DNA of 64,000 nt from Serripes groenlandicus (lineage: Eukaryota > Mollusca > Bivalvia > Cardiida > Cardiidae), in assembly GCA_031761405.1 (NCBI GenBank), contig JASEVX010000010.1, forward strand, positions 6,760,453 through 6,824,452, read 5' to 3'. The notes beneath the pieces are model-generated. The model was not told the DNA's origin. It was given only the letters and a program-made list of their open reading frames with translations, and searched no databases. How positions within the stretch are numbered: position 1 is the first letter of the stretch; each line of letters starts with the position of its first letter. Positions 52,342 to 61,389 of the stretch are shown piece by piece. Position numbers and translations under genes: made by a program.

Positions 52342-52555
52342 TTAACCCTTTCCCACATACAGACGCGTCCTCACGCCTCTACAGCGGACGACTTTTGAAA
52401 ACAATGTGACAAAAGGAGATATTGATGATCATACTGAGCAATATCTCTTTTTGTCCCAATGTTTTCAACTCTCTTCAGTTATAATTGTTCATATTTTTGC
52501 AAAGATGTTTTCAAAGTCGTCTGCTGCATATTTGTTCTATGTGGGAAATGGTTAA
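52342..52555 (+). mobile_element. MITE-1 (CCCACATA subtype), full length
   Basis: TTAA-CCCTTTCCCACATACAGACG start, hairpin AGATATTGATGATCATACTG with paired CAATATCTC arms, GTCGTCTGCTGCATATTTG and GTGGGAAATGG-TTAA end. Confidence 0.92.
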
Positions 52556-52639
52556 CATCTGATAGGAGCAATAACATTTATTACCCCACGTGATCAATGG
52601 GTAGTTTAAACATGTGTCACCCAGGTTCAATATCTATCG

Positions 52640-52960
52640 GTGCACGGGCACGATGTACACGTTTGCATCTCTGAACACTGTAGGTTCAGATCAGCCTGTA
52701 CATCTGCTCCGTTTTTTTAAGAATCTACACACGTTGACTGAAGCTTTTTACATGCTTATGCAAATGATATGTAAACAGTTGAGGTCTGCAAGGATAGGAG
52801 GAAAGATAAATCAAATTGAAGTACCATGGGGTCATAGAACGACGATTTTAACAAGTAACTTCTAATTAACCCGTCTATGAGAAAATTAGCTTTTGTGAAC
52901 AGTATAGACCCAGATCAGCCTGTGATGTTCCGCACAGTCTGATATTTATATACTATTATA
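52640..52960. mobile_element. MITE-8 copy, diverged
   Basis: AACACTGTAGGTTCAGATCA, GCCTGTACATCTGCTCCG, then later GTGAACAGTATAGACCC, AGATCAGCCTGTGATG and CGCACAGTCTGAT. Middle part lengthened relative to 50545-50790. Confidence 0.5.
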
Positions 52961-53051
52961 TTCTCATGATCAATTTGATGCAAAATGTTGATGTAAGGTA
53001 TGAGAGAGGATTGCCACGACCTCTCCAGTCTATGAACGTGGTAAATAAGTT

Positions 53052-53070
53052 GGGGGGGGGGGGGGGGGGG
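53052..53070 (+). repeat. Homopolymer G19
   Basis: Nineteen consecutive G residues between TTGGTAAATAAGTT-type and AAAGAG sequence. Long G runs can form G-quadruplexes and are error-prone in sequencing, so length is uncertain. Confidence 0.9.
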
Positions 53071-53194
53071 AAAGAGATTGACACAACTTACAAAAGCCTT
53101 TTATGAATTAATTTCAACTTGTGTAGATACTGGTAAGACGGGGCAGATTTACAGGATGATCTGAACCTACTTCAATCAGAAAAGTCTATGTGGA

Positions 53195-53342
53195 AAAGCA
53201 GCCAGTTGCTTGGGAAGATTGTTGTGTGGAGTACTGGTGTGGAAAAACCAGGAAGCGCATGAGTAGGTGAACTGGCCGCCGTGATATGACTGAAAAATTG
53301 TTGAAAACGGCGTTAAACCCCAATCAATCAATCAATCAATCA
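53195..53342 (+). mobile_element. SINE-C, headless, with full tail
   Basis: GTGGAAAAGCAGCCAGTTGC, GAGTACTGGTGTGGAAAAAC, GTGAACTGGCCGCCGTGATA, GACTGAAAAATTGTTGAAAA, CGGCGTTAAACCCC and (AATC)n. Best view of the SINE-C tail. Confidence 0.92.
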
Positions 53343-53499
53343 GAAATCCAAATTATACGTTGTCTCTGTCGATTGTTTTCTAACCGTGACAAGTGACGCA
53401 GCTACATTGTAAATATGTGTCCTTACTTTATCCAAGTTAAATGTACATAGTCGTATTTTTTCATGATATATACTTTAAAAATGCCAGCAATGGCTTTCC

Positions 53500-54000
53500 A
53501 ATTTTGGAGCTCAGGGGGTTGGGGTTAGAATTACGACAGACAGGGGCGTAGCTTGGCAATAATCAATATGTAAGCCGTCTCGTGAGAAAGTCAACAGTGT
53601 GGACCCTGCGTAAAGTATCGACCCGTATCAGCCTAAGCATGCCACACAGGCCTACCCGGATAGACACTTTTCGCCTCCTGTGGATTTTCTGTTTCAGGAA
53701 TAACTACTCTATACATCTATCCCCCTAAGACGGAATGTGTCGGCCGGATCAGTCTGCGCGAACAGCGCAGGCTGATCTGGTCGATACATTACGCAGATGT
53801 CTATCGCCGCAGCTGCATTTTGGGGGCATTTTGAGAAAAAATGTGTAGGCACGTGCCTACAGTGCCTAAAGGGAGCTACGCCCCTGACTGACTCGATGAT
53901 GCGATGATAAATGGGTCAGTAGTACTGGTAACTTATCCAGAAAACGTCGTGATATAACTGAAAAATTGTTGGAAGTGGCGTTAAACAACATATATATGTT
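53500..54000 (+). mobile_element. SINE-B split by a hAT-like element
   Basis: Left part GGTTGGGGTTAGAATTACGA (to 53540); right part, from 53887, is GATAAATGGGTCAGTAGTAC, TTATCCAGAAAACGTCGTGA and TGAAAAATTGTTGGAAGTGG, with GTTAAACAACATATA. Together they make one SINE-B body interrupted by 53541-53886. Confidence 0.82.
53541..53886. mobile_element. hAT-like composite MITE, second copy
   Basis: CAGGGGCGTAGCTTGGC start and GGGAGCTACGCCCCTG end. Nearly identical to 49099-49443 throughout, including GTAGGCACGTGCCTAC. It lies inside SINE-B; flanks ACAGA and ACTGA may be part of an imperfect duplication, but a clean 8-bp TSD is not visible. Confidence 0.82.
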
Positions 54001-55009
54001 AAACAACATATATACACATTTTTGATATCTATAGAACGCATTTTATATGAGCAGAACGGAAAAGAGTTCATAATAAACATATCTCTAATTCCGGATATTG
54101 TGGTCAACTTTGAGTGTTTACAAGATTCCCTATTTCATCAATACTTAATTAGAAAATCGGGATATATACAGAATATTACATTGCGGTCTCGTAAGATATC
54201 GAGTTTTCCACGCTACTTGTCGTGCAATACGAACCTATTTATATTTCTTTTATTATATACCTACACTTCTATGAAGAACGAAAAAAGTAACAAATATACA
54301 GATTCAATTTATTTTGTATTGGGAAAACAATTTTGTAATCGTGAAATGAAAAGATGAGTGGCGGATGAATATTTACTACAATACTTAGGCCACGCCCCTA
54401 GAAAGTATTCTAATACGTAGGTACCGTCCCGCCCAATAACATCATCAAATTAAATGCCCATTGTTTACATACGGGTTTTTTATTGAACTTGACGCTAGGT
54501 TTTCGATACATTTTCCGAAATAGTACTGGTTCTCTGCATATTTTACTACGTGGCGCAGATTCAAAACGGGAACCTCGCTGAGAATATAGTTCGCGTACTG
54601 TCTGACGTCACAATTCCGTATTACGGAATTTTAATCTGTTGTGTCTGAACTGCGCATGCATGTATTTGCGCCGGAAAATGTACAGGTATTATATATAATA
54701 AATTCACATTCTTTGAGCACACCGAGCACTCGGGAAAGTGCTAGATAAAAGCTGTAATTTGATTGGTGGATTCGGCTAGCACTCGTCCAATCAATACCGA
54801 TGAAATAGGGAATCCTGTGATTTGCTGATTTGCTTGTTTATCTCAAATCCTTTTTTAATGATGGGTAAATTCCAATCACATTAAAACCAGACCTACACTT
54901 CGCTCGCTCGTACAAATATATCTGATGACTGTCCCATACAGGTCTTTACGTCAGCCAATTAAATAGTCACTTTCCAAACCTTTCGGTATAAAAGAGGTAA
55001 GATAACCCC
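54001..55009. other. No gene recognised
   Basis: A 111-codon plus-strand frame (54022-54357) lies here; it reads partly like ordinary protein (IERILYEQNGKEFIINISLI) but no family is recognised and its base composition matches the AT-rich surroundings. Around 54615-54660 a stretch resembles 2365-2420. Confidence 0.4.
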
Positions 55010-55955
55010 TATACAATGTACTCTCGCCAAATGACATTAATGCCGAGTGCGAGGTTAAACAACGCCAACCAACAACAACAACTATACAATGCATGCTCGC
55101 AAAATGGCATTAATGCCAAGTGCGAGGTCAAACAACGCCAACCAACAACAACAACTATACAATGTATGCTCGCAAAATGGCATTAATGCCGAGTGCGAGG
55201 TTAAACAACGCCAACAAACAACAACAACAACAACTATACAATGTATGCTCGCCAAATGGCATTAATGCCGAGTGCGAGGTTAATCAACGCCAACAAACAA
55301 CAACAACTATACAATGTATGCTCGCAAAATGGCATTAATGCCGAGCGCAAGGGTAAACAATGTCACCAATCAACAACAACTATACAATGTATGCTCGCAA
55401 AATGGCATTAATGCCGAGTGCGAGGGTAAACAACGCCAACCAACAACAACAACTATACAATGTATGCTCGCAAAATGGCATACATGCCGAGCGCAAGGGT
55501 AAACAATGTCACCAAACAACAACAACTATACAAATGTATACTCGCAAAATGGTATTAATGCCGAGTGCGAGGTCAAACAACGCCAACCAACAACAACAAC
55601 TATACAATGTATGCTCGCAAAATGGCATACATGCCGAGTGCGAGGTTAAACAACGCCAACCAACAACAACTATACAATGTATGCTCGCAAAATGGCATTA
55701 ATGCCGAGCGCAAGGGTAAACAATGTCACCAAACAACAACAACTCTACAATGTATGCTCGCAAAATGACATTAATGCCGAGCGCAAGGGTAAACAATGTC
55801 ACCCAACAACAACAACTATACAATGTATGCTCGCAAAATGGCATTAAGGACGAGTGCGAGGGTAAAAAACGCCAACCAACAACAAGAACTATACAATGTA
55901 TGCTCGCCAAATGGCATTAATGCCGAGCGCAAGGGTAAACAATGTCAACCAACAA
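55010..55955. repeat. ~70-bp minisatellite, about 13 units, each a hairpin
   Basis: Units comprise AATGTATGCTCGCAAAATGG, CATTAATGCCGAGTGCGAG, a GTTAAACAACGCCAACC block and (AACA)n-type spacer. GGCATTAATGCC is a perfect 12-bp palindrome inside CTCGC...GCGAG. The (CAA)n part varies by 3 bp and units vary in length, leaving all plus frames open for long stretches. Two unit types occur: CGAGGTTAAACAACGCC and CAAGGGTAAACAATGTC. Confidence 0.95.
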
Positions 55956-55959
55956 CAAC

Positions 55960-56420
55960 GATATATAATCTTTATATAATCTTTATTTCCTCCAATATTG
56001 AAGATTACAAAAATACAATGTAAATGAAATTGAAAGTAACAGAATGGAGATACAATTGATAGAAAAAGAAGGAAAAAAAGAAGCAAAACAACAAAAACAC
56101 GGAATGTGAATATGCACACATGCATTCAGACGTATAAACGCCTCCATAATGTGTACACATTCACACACATGTACAAACATAGACACACAATATATACATG
56201 AACATGAAAATCATACAAACATAGACAAACAATATATACATGCACATGAAAAAAAAAAAAAACATGTACCCTATCCCCCATGCAATGAAACTATTGCATA
56301 ATTCTTAAACTGTTGGGAAAAACTTTCAAACAATGTATAAAAAGTCGATATAGATAAGCGATGTTGAGTTCTCCGATTGTATATAGCATATGCATTTATT
56401 GTATTGTGAGATTTCATGGG
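55960..56420 (-). mobile_element. Putative LINE 3' end
   Basis: ATATAATCTTTATATAATC then TTTATTTCCTCCAATATTG: on the minus strand an AATAAAG end with ATAT-type tail. GAGTTCTCCGATTGTATATA near 56370 matches the 26.3-kb copy. CACATGTACAAACATAGAC is duplicated near 56168 and 56215. Confidence 0.45.
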
Positions 56421-56494
56421 ACATACACACCGAGCACGTGATTATGTATGAGATCAATTAGAGAGGACCATTTCTGCCGGGTAGTCAGACCCAT
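56421..56494. other. Unassigned spacer
   Basis: GACATACACACCGAGCACGTG etc.; no family recognised. Confidence 0.3.
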
Positions 56495-56695
56495 ACACGT
56501 ACAGCGAAGTATTATGTTGGTCTTATTTAAACGAAATTGGATATATGTTTAACAGGGGTATATATAAACGCAGACTTGAAATTGGTATGACCGATTTGAT
56601 CTGAAATGCAAATATTTGCCTTTTGCTATATATAGACATTAAACATATACCACTGCTTGTTTAACATTTTATTCAGTCAATACCATAACCCTGTA
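56495..56695 (-). repeat. Dispersed repeat; inverted partner of 5034-5205
   Basis: ACACGTACAGCGAAGTATTA, GAAATTGGATATATGTTTAA, GCAAATATTTGCC and TCAGTCAATACCATAACCC are the reverse complement of 5034-5205, with ~45 bp extra near 56626-56665. Confidence 0.7.
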
Positions 56696-56718
56696 CTCAA
56701 TGTATATATATGCATGTT

Positions 56719-56910
56719 GGCGACTCTGCAGCAGACGACTTTTGAAAACATTGTGACAAAAAGAGATTGCTCAAGATGAGCACTTTCTCCATTTTCCACA
56801 ATGGTGTTATTTTTTAAATCTTTCCAACATTTACGGAGATGTTCAATATGTTTTGCCAAGATGAGCTCAAAGTCGACTTCTGCATATTTGTTGTATGTAG
56901 GAAAAGGGTT
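56719..56910 (+). mobile_element. MITE-1, left terminus lost
   Basis: GGCGACTCTGCAGCAGACGA start, hairpin apex GCTCAAGATGAGC (one arm shortened), AAAGTCGACTTCTGC, GTATGTAGGAAAAGGG end. Confidence 0.85.
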
Positions 56911-56911
56911 T

Positions 56912-57535
56912 TCCGCCTCGGTGGTGTAGTGGTAGAGCATCCGCTTCGGGAATAGGGGGTCGCGGGTTAGAACCCCCCGATTGAGTCATACCAAATACTT
57001 TAAAAATATAGTAATGGCTCTACCTCCTTGGCGAGTAGTACTTGTGATTTACTCAGGAAGCGGGAATCCGCTGTGGTCGAGTGGTTGGCGTCGGGGATTT
57101 CGAAACCGGGTGTCCCGGGTTCGATCCCCAGTCGCGGCACTACGGTCATGGTGGAGTGCCCTTGGGCAAGGCACATGTTCTAGCCTAGTACTGGTTTGTT
57201 TACCCAGGGATCATGAATAATTAAATTTAATTGCGCGCTAAATGACCTTAGCTGTCGATGCGCCATGAAACAATATACATTCATTCATTCATTACTCGGG
57301 AAGCGACTGACTGGCTGGTGTCAGGATAAATCGACCAGTAGTACTTGTGATTTACTCAGGAAGCGACTGACTGGCTGGTGTCAGGATATATCGACCAGTA
57401 GTACTTGTAATTCACTCAGGAAGCGACTGACTGGCTGGTGTCAGGATACATCGACCCAGTAGTACTTGTAATTCACTCAGGAAACGCCTTGCTGTAACTT
57501 AGGAAGTGTTAAAAACCGCCATACAAGAGCAGTCG
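56912..57535 (+). mobile_element. SINE-B, interrupted by SINE-A and internally triplicated
   Basis: Head TCCGCCTCGGTGGTGTAGTG has A-box GGTAGAGCATCC; the B-box is GGTTAGAACCCCC. The body is split at 57062/57292 by SINE-A. After it, GACTGACTGGCTGGTGTCAG with GACCAGTAGTACTTGT is repeated three times (~60-bp period), followed by CAGGAAACGCCTTGCTGTAA. Confidence 0.9.
57063..57291 (+). mobile_element. SINE-A (variant tail) nested in SINE-B
   Basis: Full head GGAATCCGCTGTGGTCGAG and GGTTCGATCCC, GGGCAAGGCACATGTTCTAG, CAGGGATCATGAATAATT, then the alternative tail GCGCGCTAAATGACCTTAGC, TGTCGATGCGCCATG and (ATTC)n. TTACTCAGGAAGCG (57049-57062) and TTACTCGGGAAGCG (57292-57305) look like the target duplication. 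Confidence 0.93.
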
Positions 57536-57536
57536 G

Positions 57537-57749
57537 TTAATTCTTTCGGCGCCATAGGCATTATTGAGGTTTTTGCAAACAATACTGATGCAGGCGAGTC
57601 AGCTCGTAACGAGCTGTCTCACCTGACATCAGCATTGTTTGCCTTTTAGTTATCAATATAGTCCAAACTTTTATTACATGAGAAATGGAGCCGCCCGATT
57701 TTGAACATGGAAGAGTCTACTTTAAACAATTCGGCGCTGAAAGAGTTAA
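57537..57749 (-). mobile_element. MITE-2, full length
   Basis: TTAA-TTCTTTCGGCGCCATAGG start, apex GCTCGTAACGAGC, TTTAAACAATTCGGCGCTGA and AAAGAG-TTAA end. It abuts the SINE-B end. Confidence 0.94.
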
Positions 57750-57797
57750 AACGTTTATATTGATGAAATCGATCGCATGTTTTGAAATATTGTGTCA

Positions 57798-57993
57798 GAG
57801 AAGAGAGGGAACGGGGCATTTGTCATGTTCTAAAATCCTTATTTGACATTCAAACCCTATGTTGTGGGTACTCAAAAGAATCGCCTCACTGAGACGATTC
57901 CTTTGAGTACCCACAACATAGGATTTGGTTTATTAATGAGAGAAGTATTGTGGGGAATGGACCTATTCACTCCCTCTTATCTAGTCTTCTGCA
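57798..57993 (+). mobile_element. MITE-3, single copy
   Basis: CATGTTCTAAAATCCTTATT, then a palindrome CCTATGTTGTGGGTACTCAA... with two mismatches near the apex (TCGCCTCAC), GGATTTGGTTTATTAATG and right end CTCCCTCTTATCTAG. Confidence 0.88.
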
Positions 57994-58156
57994 AAGTATA
58001 CTCCAAGTTCTTGTAAAGCGTAAAGACTGAAGCATCTTCGTAATAATGAACTTGACCAGAAGTGGCACAGTATCCCTCGTGCACATTGAACTGTCCTAGT
58101 CACGTGTCTGTTTGAATATGCAAGGTCAGTAAGGACTGAACATTAAACCTGTCCAC

Positions 58157-59019
58157 ACATGTACAACACGTCTGTCTGCAGCAGACGTCTTTGAAAATGT
58201 TAAGTCAAAATTAGGGGAACTTTCTATAATGTAGGAGCATCTTTTTAAAAAGAAATTCATTGAATAAAGTTGAAATTAATAGTGTAATATGAGAAATTGC
58301 TTTTTTATGCCCCGGCATACGAAGTATGAGGGGCATATAGTTTTCCGGTCTGTTAGTCCGTCCGTCCGTCCGTCCGTCCGTTCGTCCGTTCGTCCGTCCC
58401 GCTCAGGTTAAAGTTTTTGGTCAAGTTAGATTTTAGTGAAGTTGATGTACTATCATTATGAAACTTCACACAAATGACAATCAACATATCATTGTTTAAA
58501 AAATTGTATCAATTTGAGGTTGGACCAACTGTTCGTCCGTCTGTTCGTCTGTCTGTTCGTCCATTCCATTCTCAGGTTAAAGTTTTTGGTCAAGTTAGAT
58601 TTTAGTGAACCTGATGTCCTATCATTATGAAACTTCACACAAATGACAATCAACATATCATTGTTTAAAAAATTGTATCAATTTGAGGTTGGACCAACTG
58701 TTCGTCCGTCTGTCTGTTCGTCCATTCCATTCTCAGGTTAAAGTTTTTGGTCAAGTTAGATTTTAGTGAACCTGATGTCCTATCATTATGAAACTTCACA
58801 CAAATGACAATCAACATATCATTGTTTAAAAAATTGTATCAATTTGAGGTTGGACCAACTGTTCGTCCGTCCGTTCGTCTGTTCGTGTGTCTGTTCGTCC
58901 ATTAACAACCGGGGCATCCGTGTTCCATTGACACATTTTCTTGTTTTAAATATTTTTCAACAATGTCCTCAAAATTCGTGTGCTGCAGAAAGCATGTATG
59001 TGTATGTGGGATAGTGTAA
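58157..59019 (-). mobile_element. MITE-1 split by a Helitron-like element
   Basis: Left part (58157-58306): TACAACACGTCTGTCTGCAG, AAAGTTGAAATTAATAGTG, TGAGAAATTGCTTTTTT. Right part (58944-59019): ATATTTTTCAACAATGTCCT, AAAATTCGTGTGCTGCAG, GTATGTGGGATAG. The insertion lies in the hairpin loop. Confidence 0.75.
58307..58943 (+). mobile_element. Hairpin-headed Helitron-like element nested in MITE-1
   Basis: Head ATGCCCC-ggcatacgaagtatga-GGGGCAT (58307-58336), (GTCC)n microsatellite, three ~165-bp cores (AAGTTTTTGGTCAAGTTAGA, CTATCATTATGAAACTTCAC, AATTGTATCAATTTGAGGTT), each followed by a GTTCGTCCGTCTG block. Tail hairpin GTGT-tccattg-ACAC, then ATTTTCTTG. The second and third cores are almost identical. 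Confidence 0.78.
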
Positions 59020-59202
59020 TGACTCATACGGTACATATACATGTAACGTTCTTGTTTGTTTAGCAATGCTTCATTTTGCCAGCATGTTGTTTGTTTTTTT
59101 TAAAATACAGGACAGTCTGCATTAGAGGAATCAAAAAGCGTCTGCTACAAATAATGGGTTGAATAATTACATCAATATTACCATCAGAATTCACACTTCT
59201 TA

Positions 59203-59416
59203 TCTTGTCTTGAGGTAGTGGTAGAGCATCAGTCTCGGGTGCGGGAGGTCGCGGGTTCGATCCCCGGTCGGGTCATACCAAAGACTATTATAATGGTAGT
59301 AATTGCTGCCCTCATTGGAGCACAGGATTGTGGGGTTAGAATAGCGACCGACTTGCTGGTGTCAGGAAAAATGGACCAGTATAACTGGTAACTTACGCTG
59401 GAAACGCCTTGACTTT
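59203..59416 (+). mobile_element. SINE-B, cut by MITE-1
   Basis: Head TTGAGGTAGTGGTAGAGCAT, B-box GGTTCGATCCC, GGTCATACCAAAGACTATTA, GGATTGTGGGGTTAGAATAG, CTGGTGTCAGGAAAAATGGA and GGAAACGCCTTGAC, where the MITE-1 at 59417 begins. The rest of the tail is not found. Confidence 0.9.
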
Positions 59417-59629
59417 TTACCCTTTCCCACATACAACAATTCTGCAGCAGACGACTTTGAACATATTTTGTCAAAAAATAGGTTATCCATTACCTATGAC
59501 TAAAAGCGGAAAACATGGTGGCTAAAGGAGAAATTGCTCGTTTTGAGCAATTTCTTCTTTTGTCACTGTTTTCAAAAAGCCATCTGCTGCAGAGGCGTCA
59601 TAAAGCGTCTATATGAGGGAAAGGGTTAA
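59417..59629 (-). mobile_element. MITE-1, full length
   Basis: TTAC-CCTTTCCCACATACAAC start, CTGCAGCAGACGACTTTGAA, hairpin apex GCTCGTTTTGAGC, CATCTGCTGCAGAGGCGTCA, GAGGGAAAGGG-TTAA end. Confidence 0.92.
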
Positions 59630-59784
59630 CATATATGCAATGAAAGCCCCTTTAAACACCGGTATGTAGGATTATTATGAAACAAACTACTCCTTGTTAT
59701 GTTGTCTTAAACATTCTTTACATAGAGTGTAATAGAAATCAATTAAAATGTTTCGTTATCTTTATACTCAAGGTAAATATTGAA

Positions 59785-59856
59785 TGAATGAATGAATGTA
59801 TATCGTTTTATGGCGCATCGACAGCTAAGGTCATTTAGCGCGCATTTAAATTTTAT
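59785..59856 (-). mobile_element. SINE-A tail insertion with 13-bp target duplication
   Basis: Only the variant tail is present: (GAAT)n, ATGGCGCATCGACAGCTAAG, GTCATTTAGCGCGC. GGTAAATATTGAA at 59772-59784 and 59857-59869 flanks it. A 72-bp severely 5'-truncated insert. Confidence 0.88.
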
Positions 59857-60021
59857 GGTAAATATTGAAGGAAACTCGATATATCGATTTTGCTAATACC
59901 TTTATCGATAATCCCCGGGCTTTTTATCATTGACGAGGCTGACTCATGGAATGATAGGGAAAAGAAGCCATATACAGAAGTGACATGGAAAAACAAAATC
60001 AACGCTATTGGTTTTGGTTTT

Positions 60022-61383
60022 TAGCTCTTCGAGCTTATGACATGGCGAATTGTCCGTCGTGCGTGCGACTGTGCGTCTGTGCGTTGGGTATACCCAACAA
60101 GAGAACATCAAAGGAAAATACCCAACAAACGCCTTTTGGACGTACGTGCGTCCGTGCGTCTGTGCGTCTGTGCGTCTGTGCGTGCGTTAACTTTTTCCTT
60201 TAAACGACTTCTTCTCCCTAACCACATGGCCAATTTGGTTGAAACTTCATAGGAAGCATCCTCTTAATGTCCTCTCTTAATTCCTTCAAATTTTTGTTAT
60301 CCATCCATAATTCTGGTTTCCATGGCAACCAAAAGAAAAAAATAGTGAAAACTTAAAAAATCTTCTTCTCCAAAAGTGTCAGGCCGATTTTCAAATAATT
60401 TTGTAGAAATGTTCCTTGGGTGACCCTTTATTAGATTCCTTCACGAAATGTTGATTGGGCGAAAAACATGGCCGCCAGGGGACGGGGCTAGTTTGCCTTA
60501 TATAGCTATAGTGAAAACTTAAAAATTCTTCTTCTCCGAAAGTGTTTAGCCGATCTTCAAATAATTTTGTAGAAATGTTCATTGGGTGACCCTCTATCAG
60601 ATTCCTTCAAGCCATGTTGATTGGTAAAAAAACCATGGCCGCCTGAGGGCGGGGCTATTTTGCCTATATGGCTAAAGAGAAAACTTTAAAAATCTTCTTC
60701 TCCGAAAGTGTTCAGCCGATTTTCAAATAATTTTGTAGAAATGTTCATTTGGTGACCCTCTATTAGATTCCTTCAAGCCATGTTGATTGGTTGGAAAACA
60801 TGGCCGCTAGGAGGCGGGGCTATTTTGCCTTATATAGCTATAGTGAAAACTTAAAAAATCTTCTTCTCCGAAAGTGTTCAGCCGATTTTCAAATAATTTT
60901 GTAGATATGTTCCTTGGCTGACCCTCTATCAGATTCCTTCAAGCAATGTTGATTGGTAAAAAAAACATGGCCGCAAGAGGGCGGGGCTATTTTGCCTTAT
61001 ATGGCTAAAGTGAAAAGTTAAAAAATCTTCTTCTCCGAAAGTGTCTGGCTGATATTTAAATAATTTTGTAGAAATGTTCATAGGCTGACCCTCTATCAGA
61101 TTCCTTCAAGCCATGTTGATTGGTTGAAAGATATGGCTACCAGGGGGTGGGGCTATTATGCCTTATATGGCTTTAGTGAAAACTTAAAATATCCTCTCCT
61201 CCGAAAGTGTTGGGCCAATTTTCAAAAAAAAATGAAGAAACATTCCTTGGGTGACACTTTACACGATTCCTTTAAGCCATGGTGGTTGGTAAAAAAAACA
61301 TGGCCACCAGGGGGCAGGGCTGTTTGGAGATTTGATTTTTGCCTTATGGCCGTGGAGCGATACAGGCCCTCTTGGGCCTCTTG
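60022..61383 (+). mobile_element. Hairpin-headed Helitron-like element with ~178-bp cores
   Basis: Head AGCTCTTCGAGCT (60023-60035), GTGCGTCTGTGCG microsatellite (interrupted by ATACCCAACAA), then about six cores: TCTTCTTCTCCGAAAGTGT, TTCAAATAATTTTGTAGAAA, GGTGACCCTCTATCAGATTC, CTTCAAGCCATGTTGATTGG, a CATGGCCGC...GGGCGGGGC block. Tail hairpin AGGCCC-tctt-GGGCCT followed at once by CTTG (61380-61383). No coding capacity. Confidence 0.8.
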
Positions 61384-61389
61384 ATTATA

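Noticed and set aside
54022..54357. 111-codon reading frame
   Set aside because: Some protein-like segments but no family recognised and no supporting exon context; left as unassigned.
55120..56023. MYARKMALMPSAR-type reading frames
   Set aside because: Same minisatellite read in several overlapping frames; no single consistent frame.
59203..59275. Functional tRNA gene
   Set aside because: A/B-box spacing is tRNA-like but a SINE-B body follows and the acceptor stem does not pair.
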